The translations under genes and the position numbers were made by a program. From contig SCQU01000001.1 of the NCBI GenBank assembly GCA_004299555.1, forward strand, positions 62,001 to 126,000: a stretch of 64,000 nt of DNA, given 5' to 3'. The notes under the pieces were generated by a model that did no database searches, was not told the DNA's origin, and was given only the letters and a program-made list of their open reading frames with translations. The first letter of the stretch is position 1; each line of letters opens with the position of its first letter. Of the stretch, positions 22,268-31,421 are shown in pieces. Origin of the DNA: Rhodanobacteraceae bacterium (GTDB lineage Bacteria > Pseudomonadota > Gammaproteobacteria > Xanthomonadales > Rhodanobacteraceae).

Positions 22268-22789
22268 CTACTTTTTCTTGGGGCTGATCATCATCGTCAT
22301 CTGCCGCCCTTCCATGCGCGGGAACTGATCGACCACCCCGATCTCGAGCACGTCCTTCTGGATACGCCGTGCCAACTCCATCCCGAGTTCCTGGTGCCGC
22401 ATTTCGCGACCCCGGAAACGCACGTTGACCTTGACCTTGTCACCGTCGTCCAGAAACCGCTGCATGTTGCGCAGCTTGATGTTGTAGTCGCCGACGTCCG
22501 TGGTCGGCCGAAACTTCACTTCCTTGATCTCGACCTGGCGGCTGCGCTTGCGCGCGGCGGCCGTCTTCTTTTGCTGCTCGAACTTGAACTTGCCGAAGTC
22601 CATGATCCGGCACACCGGCGGTTCGGCGGTGGGTTGGATCTCGACCAGATCCAGGCCGGCTTCCTCGGCCATCGCGAGCGCTTCGTCGCGCTCAAGTACT
22701 CCGACCTGCTCCCCATCAGCGCCAATGACGCGCACACGCGGAACGCGAATGTCGTGGTTGCGCCGATTGCCTTTGTTTTCGGTAGCGAT
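22268..22789 (-). CDS. infC: Translation initiation factor IF-3 (ATC start codon)
   Basis: Keeps ribosomal subunits apart and checks start-codon choice. The conserved core is clear ([43 protein letters not shown]) and ends with [11 protein letters not shown]. The homologous N-terminus, [20 protein letters not shown], begins after an ATC codon at 22789-22787; no ATG, GTG or TTG in this frame could supply it. AGGAG at 22802-22798 lies eight bases upstream of that ATC, ideal spacing. infC is known for rare starts (AUU in E. coli) through which IF-3 controls its own level. This gives 173 residues. A gene finder would probably start at GTG 22735 and lose 18 residues. Confidence 0.95.
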   Translation of the reverse strand: MATENKGNRRNHDIRVPRVRVIGADGEQVGVLERDEALAMAEEAGLDLVEIQPTAEPPVCRIMDFGKFKFEQQKKTAAARKRSRQVEIKEVKFRPTTDVGDYNIKLRNMQRFLDDGDKVKVNVRFRGREMRHQELGMELARRIQKDVLEIGVVDQFPRMEGRQMTMMISPKKK

Positions 22790-22838
22790 ACCGTCATCTC
22801 CTGCTCAAGTTCGCCAGCGATGCCTGGCGTGCATTCCG

Positions 22839-24746
22839 TCAGCGTGGCCGCGTTTCGGCCCGCAGACGCTCGACGAAGGCCGGCAGCGACATCGCCCCCA
22901 GATCTTCGCCGGAACGTGTACGCACCGAAACAGCGCCCTTCTCCTTCTCGCGATCACCGACCACGAGCAGCCAAGGCACCTTCTGCAGCGTATGCTCACG
23001 GATTTTATAGCCGATTTTCTCGTTACGCAAATCGGCCTCGACCCGGACGCCCGCCTCATTCAGCTGCCGGGCCACGTCGCGCACATAGCCGGCCTGGCCA
23101 TCGGTGATGTTCAGCACCACGGCCTGAACAGGAGCCAGCCAGGTCGGGAAGTTGCCGGCATGATGCTCGATCAGGATGCCGATGAAGCGCTCCATCGATC
23201 CCACGATCGCCCGGTGCAGCATCACCGGGACATGCCGCTGGGAATCCTCGCCCACATATTCGGCTCCCAGCCGTCCGGGCATCGAAAAGTCCACCTGCAT
23301 GGTACCGAGCTGCCAGTCGCGGCCGATCGCGTCGCGCAGGTGGTATTCGATCTTGGGGCCGTAGAACGCGCCCTCACCCGGCAATTCCTGCCACTTGGCA
23401 CCCGCCTTGCGCAGGGCCGACCGCAGCGCATCCTCGGCCTTGTCCCAGATGGCGTCATCGCCAATCCGGGCTTCGGGCCGCAGCGCCAGCATCAGCTGGA
23501 CATCGGTGAAGCCGAAATCCTTGTAGACCTTGAGCGCCTGCCCGTGGAACGCCATCACCTCGGATTCGATCTGGTCCTCGGTGCAGAAAATGTGGCCATC
23601 GTCCTGGGTGAAATTGCGTACCCGCATCAGGCCGTGCAGCGCACCCGAGGGCTCGTTGCGGGTGCATGAGCCGAATTCGGCGATCCGCACGGGCAGGTCG
23701 CGGTAGCTGCGCAGGGTGTTCTTGAAGATCTGCACGTGGCCGGGGCAGTTCATGGGCTTCACCGCATAGGTCCGCTTCTCCGACTCGGTGAAGAACATGT
23801 TCTCCTTGTAGTTGTCCCAGTGGCCGGACTTCTTCCACAGCGATACGTCGAGGATCGACGGGCAATGCACCTCGTCGTAACCGGAACTCCGGTACACGCC
23901 GCGCATGTATTGCTCGACCTGCTGCCAGAGCACCCAGCCGCGCGGGTGCCAGAAGGCCATGCCCGGCGCCTCTTCCTGCATGTGGAAAAGATCCAGCTGC
24001 TTGCCGAGCTTGCGGTGGTCGCGCTTTTCGGCTTCCTCGATGCGGGTGAGGTAGGCCTTCAGGTCCTTCTCGTTCAACCACGCGGTGCCGTAGATGCGGG
24101 ACAGCATCGCGTTGTTGGAGTCGCCGCGCCAGTACGCGCCCGCCGTCTTCATCAACTTGAACGCCTTCAGCCGCCCGGTATCCGGCACATGCGGGCCGCG
24201 GCAAAGGTCGGTGAATTCACCCTGCGAATACAGCGACAGTTCTTCGCCGGCGGGGATCGACTCGATGATCTCGGCCTTGTAGTCCTCACCCTTGCCACGG
24301 AAGAACCGCACCGCGTCATCCCGGGATTTCACGCTGCGGGTGAGCGGTTGCGCTGCCTTGGCGAGTTTGTGCATCTCGGCTTCGATCGCGGGCAGGTCTT
24401 CCGGCTTGAACGGCTCGCCCTTGGGCGCGAAGTCGTAATAGAAACCGTCCTCGATCACCGGCCCGATCGTCACCTGGGTGCCGGGGTACAGGCGCTGCAC
24501 CGCCTGCGCCAGGAGGTGCGCCGTCGAATGGCGAATGATTTCCAGCGCGTCGGGCGATTTTTCAGTGATGATCTCGACCCGCGCGTCGTGCTCGATGCGG
24601 CGCGAAAGATCCACCAGCTTGCCATCGACCTTGCCGGCCAGCGCGGCCTTGGCGAGGCCCGCGCCGATCGCCGCGGCCACGTCATGCACGCTTGGGGGGG
24701 CGTCGAAGGATTTGGTGCTGTTGTCTGGGAGTGTGATCGTGATCAT
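22839..24746 (-). CDS. thrS: Threonyl-tRNA synthetase
   Basis: Class II synthetase of 635 residues. It has the N-terminal TGS domain ([14 protein letters not shown]), the editing domain with [12 protein letters not shown] and a later CRGPHVP cysteine site, motif 2 ([15 protein letters not shown]), motif 3 with [19 protein letters not shown] and the anticodon-binding domain at the C-terminus. Zinc ligands Cys (PMNCPGH) and two His are present. ATG at 24746 matches the family start, though the same frame stays open upstream through a hairpin. First gene of the leftward translation operon. Confidence 0.97.
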   Translation of the reverse strand: MITITLPDNSTKSFDAPPSVHDVAAAIGAGLAKAALAGKVDGKLVDLSRRIEHDARVEIITEKSPDALEIIRHSTAHLLAQAVQRLYPGTQVTIGPVIEDGFYYDFAPKGEPFKPEDLPAIEAEMHKLAKAAQPLTRSVKSRDDAVRFFRGKGEDYKAEIIESIPAGEELSLYSQGEFTDLCRGPHVPDTGRLKAFKLMKTAGAYWRGDSNNAMLSRIYGTAWLNEKDLKAYLTRIEEAEKRDHRKLGKQLDLFHMQEEAPGMAFWHPRGWVLWQQVEQYMRGVYRSSGYDEVHCPSILDVSLWKKSGHWDNYKENMFFTESEKRTYAVKPMNCPGHVQIFKNTLRSYRDLPVRIAEFGSCTRNEPSGALHGLMRVRNFTQDDGHIFCTEDQIESEVMAFHGQALKVYKDFGFTDVQLMLALRPEARIGDDAIWDKAEDALRSALRKAGAKWQELPGEGAFYGPKIEYHLRDAIGRDWQLGTMQVDFSMPGRLGAEYVGEDSQRHVPVMLHRAIVGSMERFIGILIEHHAGNFPTWLAPVQAVVLNITDGQAGYVRDVARQLNEAGVRVEADLRNEKIGYKIREHTLQKVPWLLVVGDREKEKGAVSVRTRSGEDLGAMSLPAFVERLRAETRPR

Positions 24747-24762
24747 GGGAGCTTCAGGCAAT

Positions 24763-24783
24763 AAAAAAGGGCGCTGCGCGCCC
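24763..24783 (-). terminator. Intrinsic terminator or attenuator just upstream of thrS
   Basis: On the transcribed strand GGGCGC-GCA-GCGCCC (24783-24769) is followed at once by six T (24768-24763). It ends 16 bases before the thrS ATG, so a transcript reaching thrS must read through it. The position suggests control of thrS by transcription attenuation, or the end of an upstream leader RNA. No T-box features were recognised. Confidence 0.65.
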
Positions 24784-25020
24784 TCGCTGAATGGCAAGGC
24801 GCGTTGCATCAGGTGGGGGTGTTGGTAGTTTCCATGTCGCACACTCGGCCAGCGCTTCCGCGGGCCACCGTTTGCCGTAAAGCATCAACTTAATGCAGCC
24901 TCCACGCGGCGTCAACGCTCGCGGCCCAGGCGATGGCATGCTGAACGCACCGCACAAACAACCCGCACTGTCCGACGCAATCCATTGATCCGCCGTGTCT
25001 CAATCCATGAGCCCCGGATA

Positions 25021-25038
25021 GGTGTACATTTGTACACC
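25021..25038. promoter_or_regulatory. Palindromic LexA2 operator
   Basis: GGTGTACATTTGTACACC is a palindrome apart from its central four bases (ATTT), with half-sites GTAC spaced by four bases. It resembles the GTAC-N4-GTGC operator described for the second LexA of Pseudomonas putida rather than the enterobacterial CTGT-N8-ACAG box. Its last base touches the A of the lexA2 ATG, so it occupies the place of the ribosome-binding site. Autoregulation of the cassette is inferred. Confidence 0.8.
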
Positions 25039-25644
25039 ATGGCACCCACACCTGCCCAACTGAAGGTCCTGCGCTTTTTGCGCGACCACATCATCCGCCG
25101 CGGCTACCCGCCCAGCGTGCGCGAAATCCAGCACGCGTTCGGGTTTGCCTCGCCCAACGCCGCGGCCAAGCACCTGCACGCGCTGGCGGCACAAGGCCTG
25201 CTGGAACTGGCAGGACGCGCGCGCGGGATCCGCCTGCTTGGCGGTGCCCTGCCAGCTGCGGACACCCTGACCCTGCCGCTGATCGGCAAGGTGGCGGCGG
25301 GCATGCCGATCCTCGTCGAAGCCCATGTCGAACGCAACCTCAGCCTCGACCGCAGCCTGTTCAAGCCTGAGCCGGATTACCTTCTGCGGGTCGTGGGCGA
25401 CTCGATGATCGACGCCGGAATCCTGGACGCTGATCTGATCGCCATCCGCCACACCCCCGAAGCCCGCAACGGCCAGATCGTGGTTGCCCGGGTCGATGGC
25501 GCAGTGACGGTGAAGGTGTTTCGCCGCGATCATCGCGGCGTCCACCTCATGCCGCGCAACCCCGCCTACTCAGCCATCGAGGTCGATGCAACAAGCGACT
25601 TCGCCATCGAAGGGCTCTATTGCGGCCTGGTGCGGGGCGCCTGA
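25039..25644 (+). CDS. lexA: LexA-family repressor (LexA2) of the mutagenesis cassette
   Basis: A 201-residue SOS repressor. The N-terminal winged helix (LKVLRFLRDHI, PPSVREIQHAFGFASPNAAAKHL) is followed by the self-cleavage domain: scissile Ala87-Gly88 in KVAAGMP, catalytic Ser122 in GDSMIDAG and Lys159 in VTVKVF. RecA-stimulated cleavage would free the operator at its own start. Position at the head of imuA-imuB-dnaE2 marks it as the second, cassette-specific LexA; the global LexA must lie elsewhere. No Shine-Dalgarno sequence is visible before this ATG, so a leaderless transcript or an upstream in-frame start is possible. Confidence 0.92.
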   Translation: MAPTPAQLKVLRFLRDHIIRRGYPPSVREIQHAFGFASPNAAAKHLHALAAQGLLELAGRARGIRLLGGALPAADTLTLPLIGKVAAGMPILVEAHVERNLSLDRSLFKPEPDYLLRVVGDSMIDAGILDADLIAIRHTPEARNGQIVVARVDGAVTVKVFRRDHRGVHLMPRNPAYSAIEVDATSDFAIEGLYCGLVRGA

Positions 25645-25645
25645 C

Positions 25646-26257
25646 ATGCACGCCAGCACCAGCCTCGACACCCTCATTCGCGAGCGCCGCATCTGGCGCG
25701 GGCGCCCGGCCGCATTGCCCCCCGGCACCCAACCCACGGGTTTGGCGGCACTCGACGCCGCACTGCCAACGGGCGGCTGGCCGGAAGCCTCGCTGACAGA
25801 AATCCTCATCCCCGCCGACGGCGTCGGCGAATTGCAACTGGTGTTGCCGGCCGTGGCGCGACTGACGCAGCGCCGGCGGCGTGTGGCCGTGGTCGCACCG
25901 CCCTATCCGCCCTATGCGCCAGCATGGCGTGCGGCCGGCGTGGATCTGTGCTGGCTGACCCTCATTGCAACCCAGTGCGAACAGGTTGCATGGTCGATGG
26001 AGCAGTGCCTGCGCTCGGGCTCCTGTGCTGCCGTCCTCGGCTGGCCAGCCGGCGCGGACGACACGGCGCTGCGCCGGTTGCAGGTTGCCGCCAATACGGG
26101 GCAAGCCCTGGGTTTTGCGTTCCGCGACCGCACGGCACTTGGCAACGCCTCACCGGCCGCATTGCGGATCGAGATTGACGTCACCCGCGCGCGCCTCATC
26201 GTCCACAAGTGCCGCGGCGGCAACCCGCCCCCACCCATCGCGTTTGCACACGCGTGA
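25646..26257 (+). CDS. imuA: ImuA, SOS mutagenesis protein (RecA/SulA-like)
   Basis: A 203-residue member of the ImuA family, distantly related to RecA and SulA, needed with ImuB and DnaE2 for damage-induced mutagenesis. Family features are TGLAALDAALPTGGWPEASLTEIL and the central WLTLIATQCEQVAWSMEQCLRSG with AVLGWPAGADD. It starts 1 bp after the lexA2 stop (TGACATG), pointing to one transcript. A complete P-loop is not seen; the exact biochemical role is unsettled in the family. Confidence 0.9.
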   Translation: MHASTSLDTLIRERRIWRGRPAALPPGTQPTGLAALDAALPTGGWPEASLTEILIPADGVGELQLVLPAVARLTQRRRRVAVVAPPYPPYAPAWRAAGVDLCWLTLIATQCEQVAWSMEQCLRSGSCAAVLGWPAGADDTALRRLQVAANTGQALGFAFRDRTALGNASPAALRIEIDVTRARLIVHKCRGGNPPPPIAFAHA

Positions 26258-26269
26258 GGATGGCGCGCC

Positions 26270-27685
26270 ATGGCGTGGGCCTGCGTACTCCTGCCGTCCC
26301 TGGCGCTCGATGGTGCCCTGCGCAACCGGCCACCACTTGATACGCCGTTTGCCCTGGTATCCGGGCCGGTGCAGCAACGCCGGCTGGTGGCGGTCAACGC
26401 CGCAGCACGCGCCGCGGGACTGCACCCGGGCCAGCGGCTGGCCACGGCGCAGGCCATTTGCCGCGACCTTGCAACCGCCGGCCACGACCCGCACCAGCTG
26501 GCAGCCAACCTGGCCCTCATTGCGGCGTGGGCCTACCGGTTCTCCGCCGAGGTCGCACTGGCCCCGCCCCGCGCGATCGTGCTGGAGGCCGGCAAAAGCC
26601 TCGGCTTGTTCGGACCCTGGCCACGGTTTGCAGGGCGGCTGCGCCAGGAACTCGCCGGACTCGGCTTTCGCCACCAGATCGCGCTGGCACCCAACCCGTG
26701 CGCGGCCAAAGTGCTGGCGGGTGTACACGATGGCGCGTGCGTGCCCGGAGCCTCCGCGCTGGAACGCGCGCTGGCAGACATTCCCATCACCCGTGCGGGC
26801 CTGCCGCCTGCCGCAGCCGATGCCCTGCCCGGCATGGGTGTCCGCACCCTGGGGCAACTGCTGGCGCTGCCACGCGCAGCCCTGCAACGGCGCTTCGGTG
26901 CCGCGCTGATCACCACGCTGGAGCAATTGCTCGGCCAGCAACCAGCCCCGTTCACGCCGTACCGGCCCCCCGACCATTTCGTAGGCCGCATCGAGTGGCC
27001 ATTCGGCGTCACCAACCATACGACACTGCTGTTTCCATTGCGCCGGTTGCTGGGCGACCTGGCCGCCTGCGTCGCGGCGCGCGACAGCGGTGTACAACAA
27101 TTCTCCGTCCGCTTCGAACACGAACACGCAGCACCGACCGATCTCACGATCGGTTTGCTCGCCCCCCAGCGCGAAGCCGCGGCGCTGTTCGACATCGCCA
27201 AGCTGCGACTGGAACGCACGGCCCTGCCCCACCCCGTCATCGCACTTGGCGTGCGTGCAGCGACCTTGCCGCCATTCGTACCCACGGGGCACGACCTGTT
27301 CGACACCCGGCCCGCCAACGCGATCCCGTGGGAGCAACTGCGCGAACGCCTGCGTGCGCGCCTCGGTGAGCACGCCGTGCACCGGCTCGCCGCCGATCCC
27401 GACCCCCGGCCGGAACGCGCGAGCGCGTATGACACGCCAGCGTCCCCCGGCGATCCGCCGCCGTTGCCGCCCCGGCCAACCTGGTTGCTGGAACGGCCCA
27501 TTCCCCTGCGCGGCCCCACGCCGCACATCCTGGCCGGGCCCGAGCGCCTCGAAACCGGCTGGTGGGACGGTGGTGACATCCGTCGCGACTACTACATCGT
27601 TGAAATCGGCAACGGTCAGCGCGCGTGGGCCTTTTGTCCGCCGGGTGAGCGCACGGGCTGGATGCTGCACGGATGGTTCGCATGA
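26270..27685 (+). CDS. imuB: ImuB, catalytically inactive Y-family polymerase homologue
   Basis: A 471-residue protein with the Y-family polymerase layout that acts as the clamp-binding hub for ImuA and DnaE2. The acidic catalytic residues are missing: the position of the usual MDAFFASVE motif reads [13 protein letters not shown], and the YSIDEAFLD position reads [19 protein letters not shown] helix-hairpin-helix/thumb ([18 protein letters not shown]) and a little-finger region follow, then a C-terminal tail ending WMLHGWFA typical of ImuB. I did not find a confident clamp-binding pentapeptide. It starts 12 bp after imuA. Confidence 0.92.
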   Translation: MAWACVLLPSLALDGALRNRPPLDTPFALVSGPVQQRRLVAVNAAARAAGLHPGQRLATAQAICRDLATAGHDPHQLAANLALIAAWAYRFSAEVALAPPRAIVLEAGKSLGLFGPWPRFAGRLRQELAGLGFRHQIALAPNPCAAKVLAGVHDGACVPGASALERALADIPITRAGLPPAAADALPGMGVRTLGQLLALPRAALQRRFGAALITTLEQLLGQQPAPFTPYRPPDHFVGRIEWPFGVTNHTTLLFPLRRLLGDLAACVAARDSGVQQFSVRFEHEHAAPTDLTIGLLAPQREAAALFDIAKLRLERTALPHPVIALGVRAATLPPFVPTGHDLFDTRPANAIPWEQLRERLRARLGEHAVHRLAADPDPRPERASAYDTPASPGDPPPLPPRPTWLLERPIPLRGPTPHILAGPERLETGWWDGGDIRRDYYIVEIGNGQRAWAFCPPGERTGWMLHGWFA

Positions 27686-30600
27686 CGGCCCGCACAATCC
27701 CAGCCACGCCACCCGCCCTCTGCGGTACGAAGGGGGCCGATGCGCGGCATCGGGGGGATGCTGGCACCGTGGGCGCCCCGGCCTACGCCGAACTGCACTG
27801 CCTTTCAGACTTCTCGTTTGGACGCGGGGCTTCCAGCGCGCGCGAACTGTTTGTCCGCGCCAGGCGCTGCGGCTACACCGCGCTCGCGATCACCGACGAA
27901 TGCTCGCTGGCCGGGATCGTCCGCGCCCATGAAGCGGCACGCGACACCGGCGTGCCGCTCGTCATCGGCAGCGAAATCCGGCTGGATGATGGTTTGAGGC
28001 TGGTACTGCTGGCCGAAAACGCGGTGGGCTACACCCATCTGTGCGAGCTCATCACGCGTGGGCGGCGCGCCGCCGGCAAGGGCGCCTACCGGCTCACCCG
28101 CGCCGACCTCGCCACGGGGCTGCCCGGCACGCTGGCGTTGTGGCTGCCCGCGGCTGTGCCCGAACGTGCGCAAGGCGAATGGCTGCACGGCCGGTTCGGC
28201 GAGCGCCTGTGGCTTGCGGTCGAGCTGCACCACGACACCGATGCCGCGGCCAAGCTTGCACGCCTCACCGCGCTTGCCCACGCGCTTGGCATCCCCGCCG
28301 TGGCCGCGGGTGACGTACACATGCACCTACGTTCGCGTCGCGCGTTGCAGGATCTTCTGACCGCCGTACGCAACCACCAGACCCTCATCGAAGCGCGCGG
28401 ACTCCTGTTTCGCAACGGCGAGCGGCACCTGCGCCGGCGCGAGGCGCTCGCCGCCCTGTATCCGGCGGCGCTCATCGAGGAAACCCTCCGGATTGCCCGC
28501 CGCTGCACCTTTGCGCTGGATCAGCTGCACTACCACTACCCCGCCGAGCTGGTGCCGGGCGGGCATACGCCCACCACCTGGTTGCGCGAACTCACCAAGG
28601 AAGGCCTTGCGCGGCGCTGGCCCGGCGGCGCATCCCCGGCAGTGCGCGCACAGGTCGAGCACGAACTGGCGCTGATTGCCGAACTCGGATACGAACCGTA
28701 CTTCCTGACGGTCAACGACATCGTCCACTTCGCGCGCGCACGCGGAATCCTGTGCCAGGGCCGCGGTTCGGCCGCCAATTCCGCCGTATGTTTCGCGCTT
28801 GGCATCACCGCGGTCGACCCGGCCCGTGCCAACACCCTGGTCGAACGCTTCATCTCGAAGGAACGCAACGAGCCTCCCGACATCGACGTCGATTTCGAGC
28901 ACGAGCGGCGCGAGGAAGTCCTGCAATACATCTACCGGAAATACGGGCGCGAACGCGCCGCCATCACCGCCGAGGTCATCTGCTACCGCGCCCGGAGCGC
29001 GGTGCGTGACGTGGCGACGGCCCTGGGCCTGCCGCCCGATGCCACGGACAAGCTTTCCTTCGCGCTGGGCCACTGGAACGGCGAGACGCCGCTGGACGAT
29101 CGCCTGCACGAGGCCGGCTTCGACCCGGCGAGCCCCAGCATCCGCCGCATCCTGCACCTCACCCGCGCATTGTTGGGCCGGCCGCGGCATCTATCGCAGC
29201 ACGTTGGCGGCTTCGTGATTTCCGACGCCCCGCTTGCAACCCTGGTGCCGGTCGAAAACGCGGCCATGCCCGAGCGCACGATCATCCAGTGGGACAAGGA
29301 CGATCTCGACGCCCTCGGCTTGTTGAAAGTGGACTGCCTTGCGCTCGGCATGCTGACCTGCCTGCGCAAGACCCTGGATCTTCTGCGCCAACACCAGCGG
29401 CAAGACCTCACCCTGGCCACGATTCCAGCCGAGGACCCCGCCACCTACGCGATGCTCCAGCGTGCCGACACCGTGGGCGTATTCCAGATCGAATCGCGCG
29501 CACAAATGGCGATGCTGCCGCGCCTCAAGCCCGACCACTTCTACGACCTCGTGATCGAAGTGGCGATCGTGCGCCCCGGCCCGATCCAGGGCGACATGAT
29601 CCACCCCTACCTTCGCCGCCGGAATGGCAAGGAAGCCGTGACGTACCCTTCCGCCGACGTGAAGGCCGTGCTGGAGCGTACCCTTGGCGTGCCGCTGTTC
29701 CAGGAGCAGGTGATGAAACTCGCCATCGTTGCGGCCGGCTACACACCCGGCCAAGCCGACCAGCTGCGGCGCTCGATGGCGGCATGGAAACGCCACGGTG
29801 ACATCGAGCGCCATCGCGAACGCATCACGCAGGGCATGCTGGCGCGCGGCTACACGGCGGAATTTGCAACCCAGCTGTTCGACCAGCTGAAAGGCTTCGG
29901 CAGCTACGGTTTTCCGGAATCACACGCAGCGAGTTTCGCGCTGCTGGCCTACGCCAGCGCCTGGATGAAGTGCCACGAACCCGCGGCCTTCATGTGCGCA
30001 TTGCTGAACTCCCTGCCCATGGGTTTCTACAGCGAAAGCCAGCTGGTACAGGACGCCCGCCGCCACGGCATCCAGGTACACCCGGTCGACGTACGCTGCA
30101 GCGACTGGGATTGCACCCTGGAGCGCAACCCCGATGACCCGGCGGCCCAGTCCGCCATCCGGCTGGGCCTCCGGCTGGTGCGCGGTTTGCGTGCCGATGC
30201 CGCGGCGCGGATCAGCGCCGCGCGTGCGCAACACGCATTTACGGACAGCGCCGACCTGGTCGAACGCGCAGGCCTGGACGCCAGCGCCCGGCGCTTGCTG
30301 GCCGCAGCCGGCGCGCTGCGCGCCCTCGCCGGCCACCGGCACGCAGCCCGCTGGGCGGTCGCGGGTGTTGAACCGGAGCGTCCCCTGTTTGGCTTGGCCA
30401 GCCCCCCCGAACCCGGCGCCGCATTGCCGCCGCCAACCACCTGGGAAGACACGCGCGCCGATTACGCGACGATGGGCCTTACGCTCGGCCCGCATCCGGT
30501 CGGCCAGCTGCGCGCGCAATTGCGTGCCCGCCGTTGCCGCCGTTCGCGCGAACTCAAGGCGTGTCCCAGCGGTTCAAGGGTGCGCGCCGCCGGCCTGGTC

Positions 30601-30855
30601 ACGCTGCGGCAACGGCCGCACGCCGCCCACGGCGTCACCTTCGTGACGCTGGAAGACGAAGACGGGATGGTCAACGTCATCATCTGGCGCGACCTTGCCG
30701 AACGCCAGCGGCGGACGCTGCTGGCCGCCACGCTGCTGGGCGTGGACGGACGCTGGGAAAGTGTCGACGGCGTGCAAAACCTGATCGCCGAGCGCCTGTT
30801 TGATTACAGCCCCTTGCTCGGTGCGCTGGACAGCCGCTCGCGGGATTTCCGGTAA
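27682..30855 (+). CDS. dnaE2: Error-prone DNA polymerase DnaE2 (ImuC)
   Basis: C-family polymerase of 1057 residues that carries out synthesis across damage with ImuA and ImuB. It has an N-terminal PHP domain ([16 protein letters not shown]), the polymerase palm with PDIDVDF at 399-405, thumb and fingers, an HhH region and a C-terminal OB fold ([14 protein letters not shown]). It is shorter than replicative DnaE, as usual for DnaE2. Its ATG overlaps the imuB stop (ATGA), showing translational coupling. A hairpin lies 27 bp downstream but its U-run serves the opposite strand. Confidence 0.95.
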   Translation: MTARTIPATPPALCGTKGADARHRGDAGTVGAPAYAELHCLSDFSFGRGASSARELFVRARRCGYTALAITDECSLAGIVRAHEAARDTGVPLVIGSEIRLDDGLRLVLLAENAVGYTHLCELITRGRRAAGKGAYRLTRADLATGLPGTLALWLPAAVPERAQGEWLHGRFGERLWLAVELHHDTDAAAKLARLTALAHALGIPAVAAGDVHMHLRSRRALQDLLTAVRNHQTLIEARGLLFRNGERHLRRREALAALYPAALIEETLRIARRCTFALDQLHYHYPAELVPGGHTPTTWLRELTKEGLARRWPGGASPAVRAQVEHELALIAELGYEPYFLTVNDIVHFARARGILCQGRGSAANSAVCFALGITAVDPARANTLVERFISKERNEPPDIDVDFEHERREEVLQYIYRKYGRERAAITAEVICYRARSAVRDVATALGLPPDATDKLSFALGHWNGETPLDDRLHEAGFDPASPSIRRILHLTRALLGRPRHLSQHVGGFVISDAPLATLVPVENAAMPERTIIQWDKDDLDALGLLKVDCLALGMLTCLRKTLDLLRQHQRQDLTLATIPAEDPATYAMLQRADTVGVFQIESRAQMAMLPRLKPDHFYDLVIEVAIVRPGPIQGDMIHPYLRRRNGKEAVTYPSADVKAVLERTLGVPLFQEQVMKLAIVAAGYTPGQADQLRRSMAAWKRHGDIERHRERITQGMLARGYTAEFATQLFDQLKGFGSYGFPESHAASFALLAYASAWMKCHEPAAFMCALLNSLPMGFYSESQLVQDARRHGIQVHPVDVRCSDWDCTLERNPDDPAAQSAIRLGLRLVRGLRADAAARISAARAQHAFTDSADLVERAGLDASARRLLAAAGALRALAGHRHAARWAVAGVEPERPLFGLASPPEPGAALPPPTTWEDTRADYATMGLTLGPHPVGQLRAQLRARRCRRSRELKACPSGSRVRAAGLVTLRQRPHAAHGVTFVTLEDEDGMVNVIIWRDLAERQRRTLLAATLLGVDGRWESVDGVQNLIAERLFDYSPLLGALDSRSRDFR

Positions 30856-30876
30856 GCCTCGCCAGGTACCGGGCAC

Positions 30877-30905
30877 AAAAAAACGCCCCGGCAAGCCGGG
30901 GCGTT
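30877..30905 (-). terminator. Rho-independent terminator of the Asr-like gene
   Basis: Stem AACGCCCCGGC/GCCGGGGCGTT with a short loop (30882-30905), followed on the minus strand by a run of T through 30877. It terminates the leftward Asr-like gene and lies in the convergent gap with dnaE2; the same stem might also slow rightward transcription. Confidence 0.85.
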
Positions 30906-30938
30906 CAAACCTGCAACCAAAACCCCGAGGGGTATTGA

Positions 30939-31220
30939 TTACTCGGCGCTGGAAGCCGGCGCCGACGACGCTTCAGGTGCCTTGGCCGTGTGCTTCTTGG
31001 CGTGATGCGACGCCTTCCTGGTGTGGTGCTTGGCGGCGTGATGATGCGCGCTCTTTGAGGTCTTGTGCTCGGCCTTCGCCGGGGCTTCAGCCTGGGCCGG
31101 AGCGGTGGCCGGGGCCGCCTGCTCGGTGGCCGGCGCAGAGCTGGCCGGGGTGGTCTGGGCGGCAAACGCCGGGATCGAGAACGCGGCCGCGACCAGCGCG
31201 GCAAGGATCAGCTTACGCAT
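30939..31220 (-). CDS. Small secreted His/Lys/Ala-rich protein, Asr-like
   Basis: A 93-residue protein with a clear signal peptide (MRKLILAALVAAAFSIPAFA, then AQ) and a mature part made almost wholly of Ala, Pro, Glu, Lys and His, with repeated AKHH, SHHAKKH and SKSAHHH. Composition and layout resemble the periplasmic acid-shock protein Asr of enterobacteria, but low-complexity sequence cannot prove homology. AGGAG lies about ten bases before the ATG at 31220, and a strong terminator follows, so the gene is a stand-alone unit and is probably real. A role in acid or metal stress would be inference. Confidence 0.75.
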   Translation of the reverse strand: MRKLILAALVAAAFSIPAFAAQTTPASSAPATEQAAPATAPAQAEAPAKAEHKTSKSAHHHAAKHHTRKASHHAKKHTAKAPEASSAPASSAE

Positions 31221-31421
31221 TGAAATGGTCTCCTGGAATTGCACGGGCCACGATGACCCGGCGCTGCGCATACTCCGCCTTTTCGATGGACTGGACGCTG
31301 AACGTTGGATGTAAATTTTTTGTGGTTCCGGCGCACGATTCGGCCCCCAAGCATTGACCACGGTGCCCCCGTTTGCCATGCTGAACGGCTGTCTCACCAA
31401 CCTCGCCGGGAGCCATCACCG

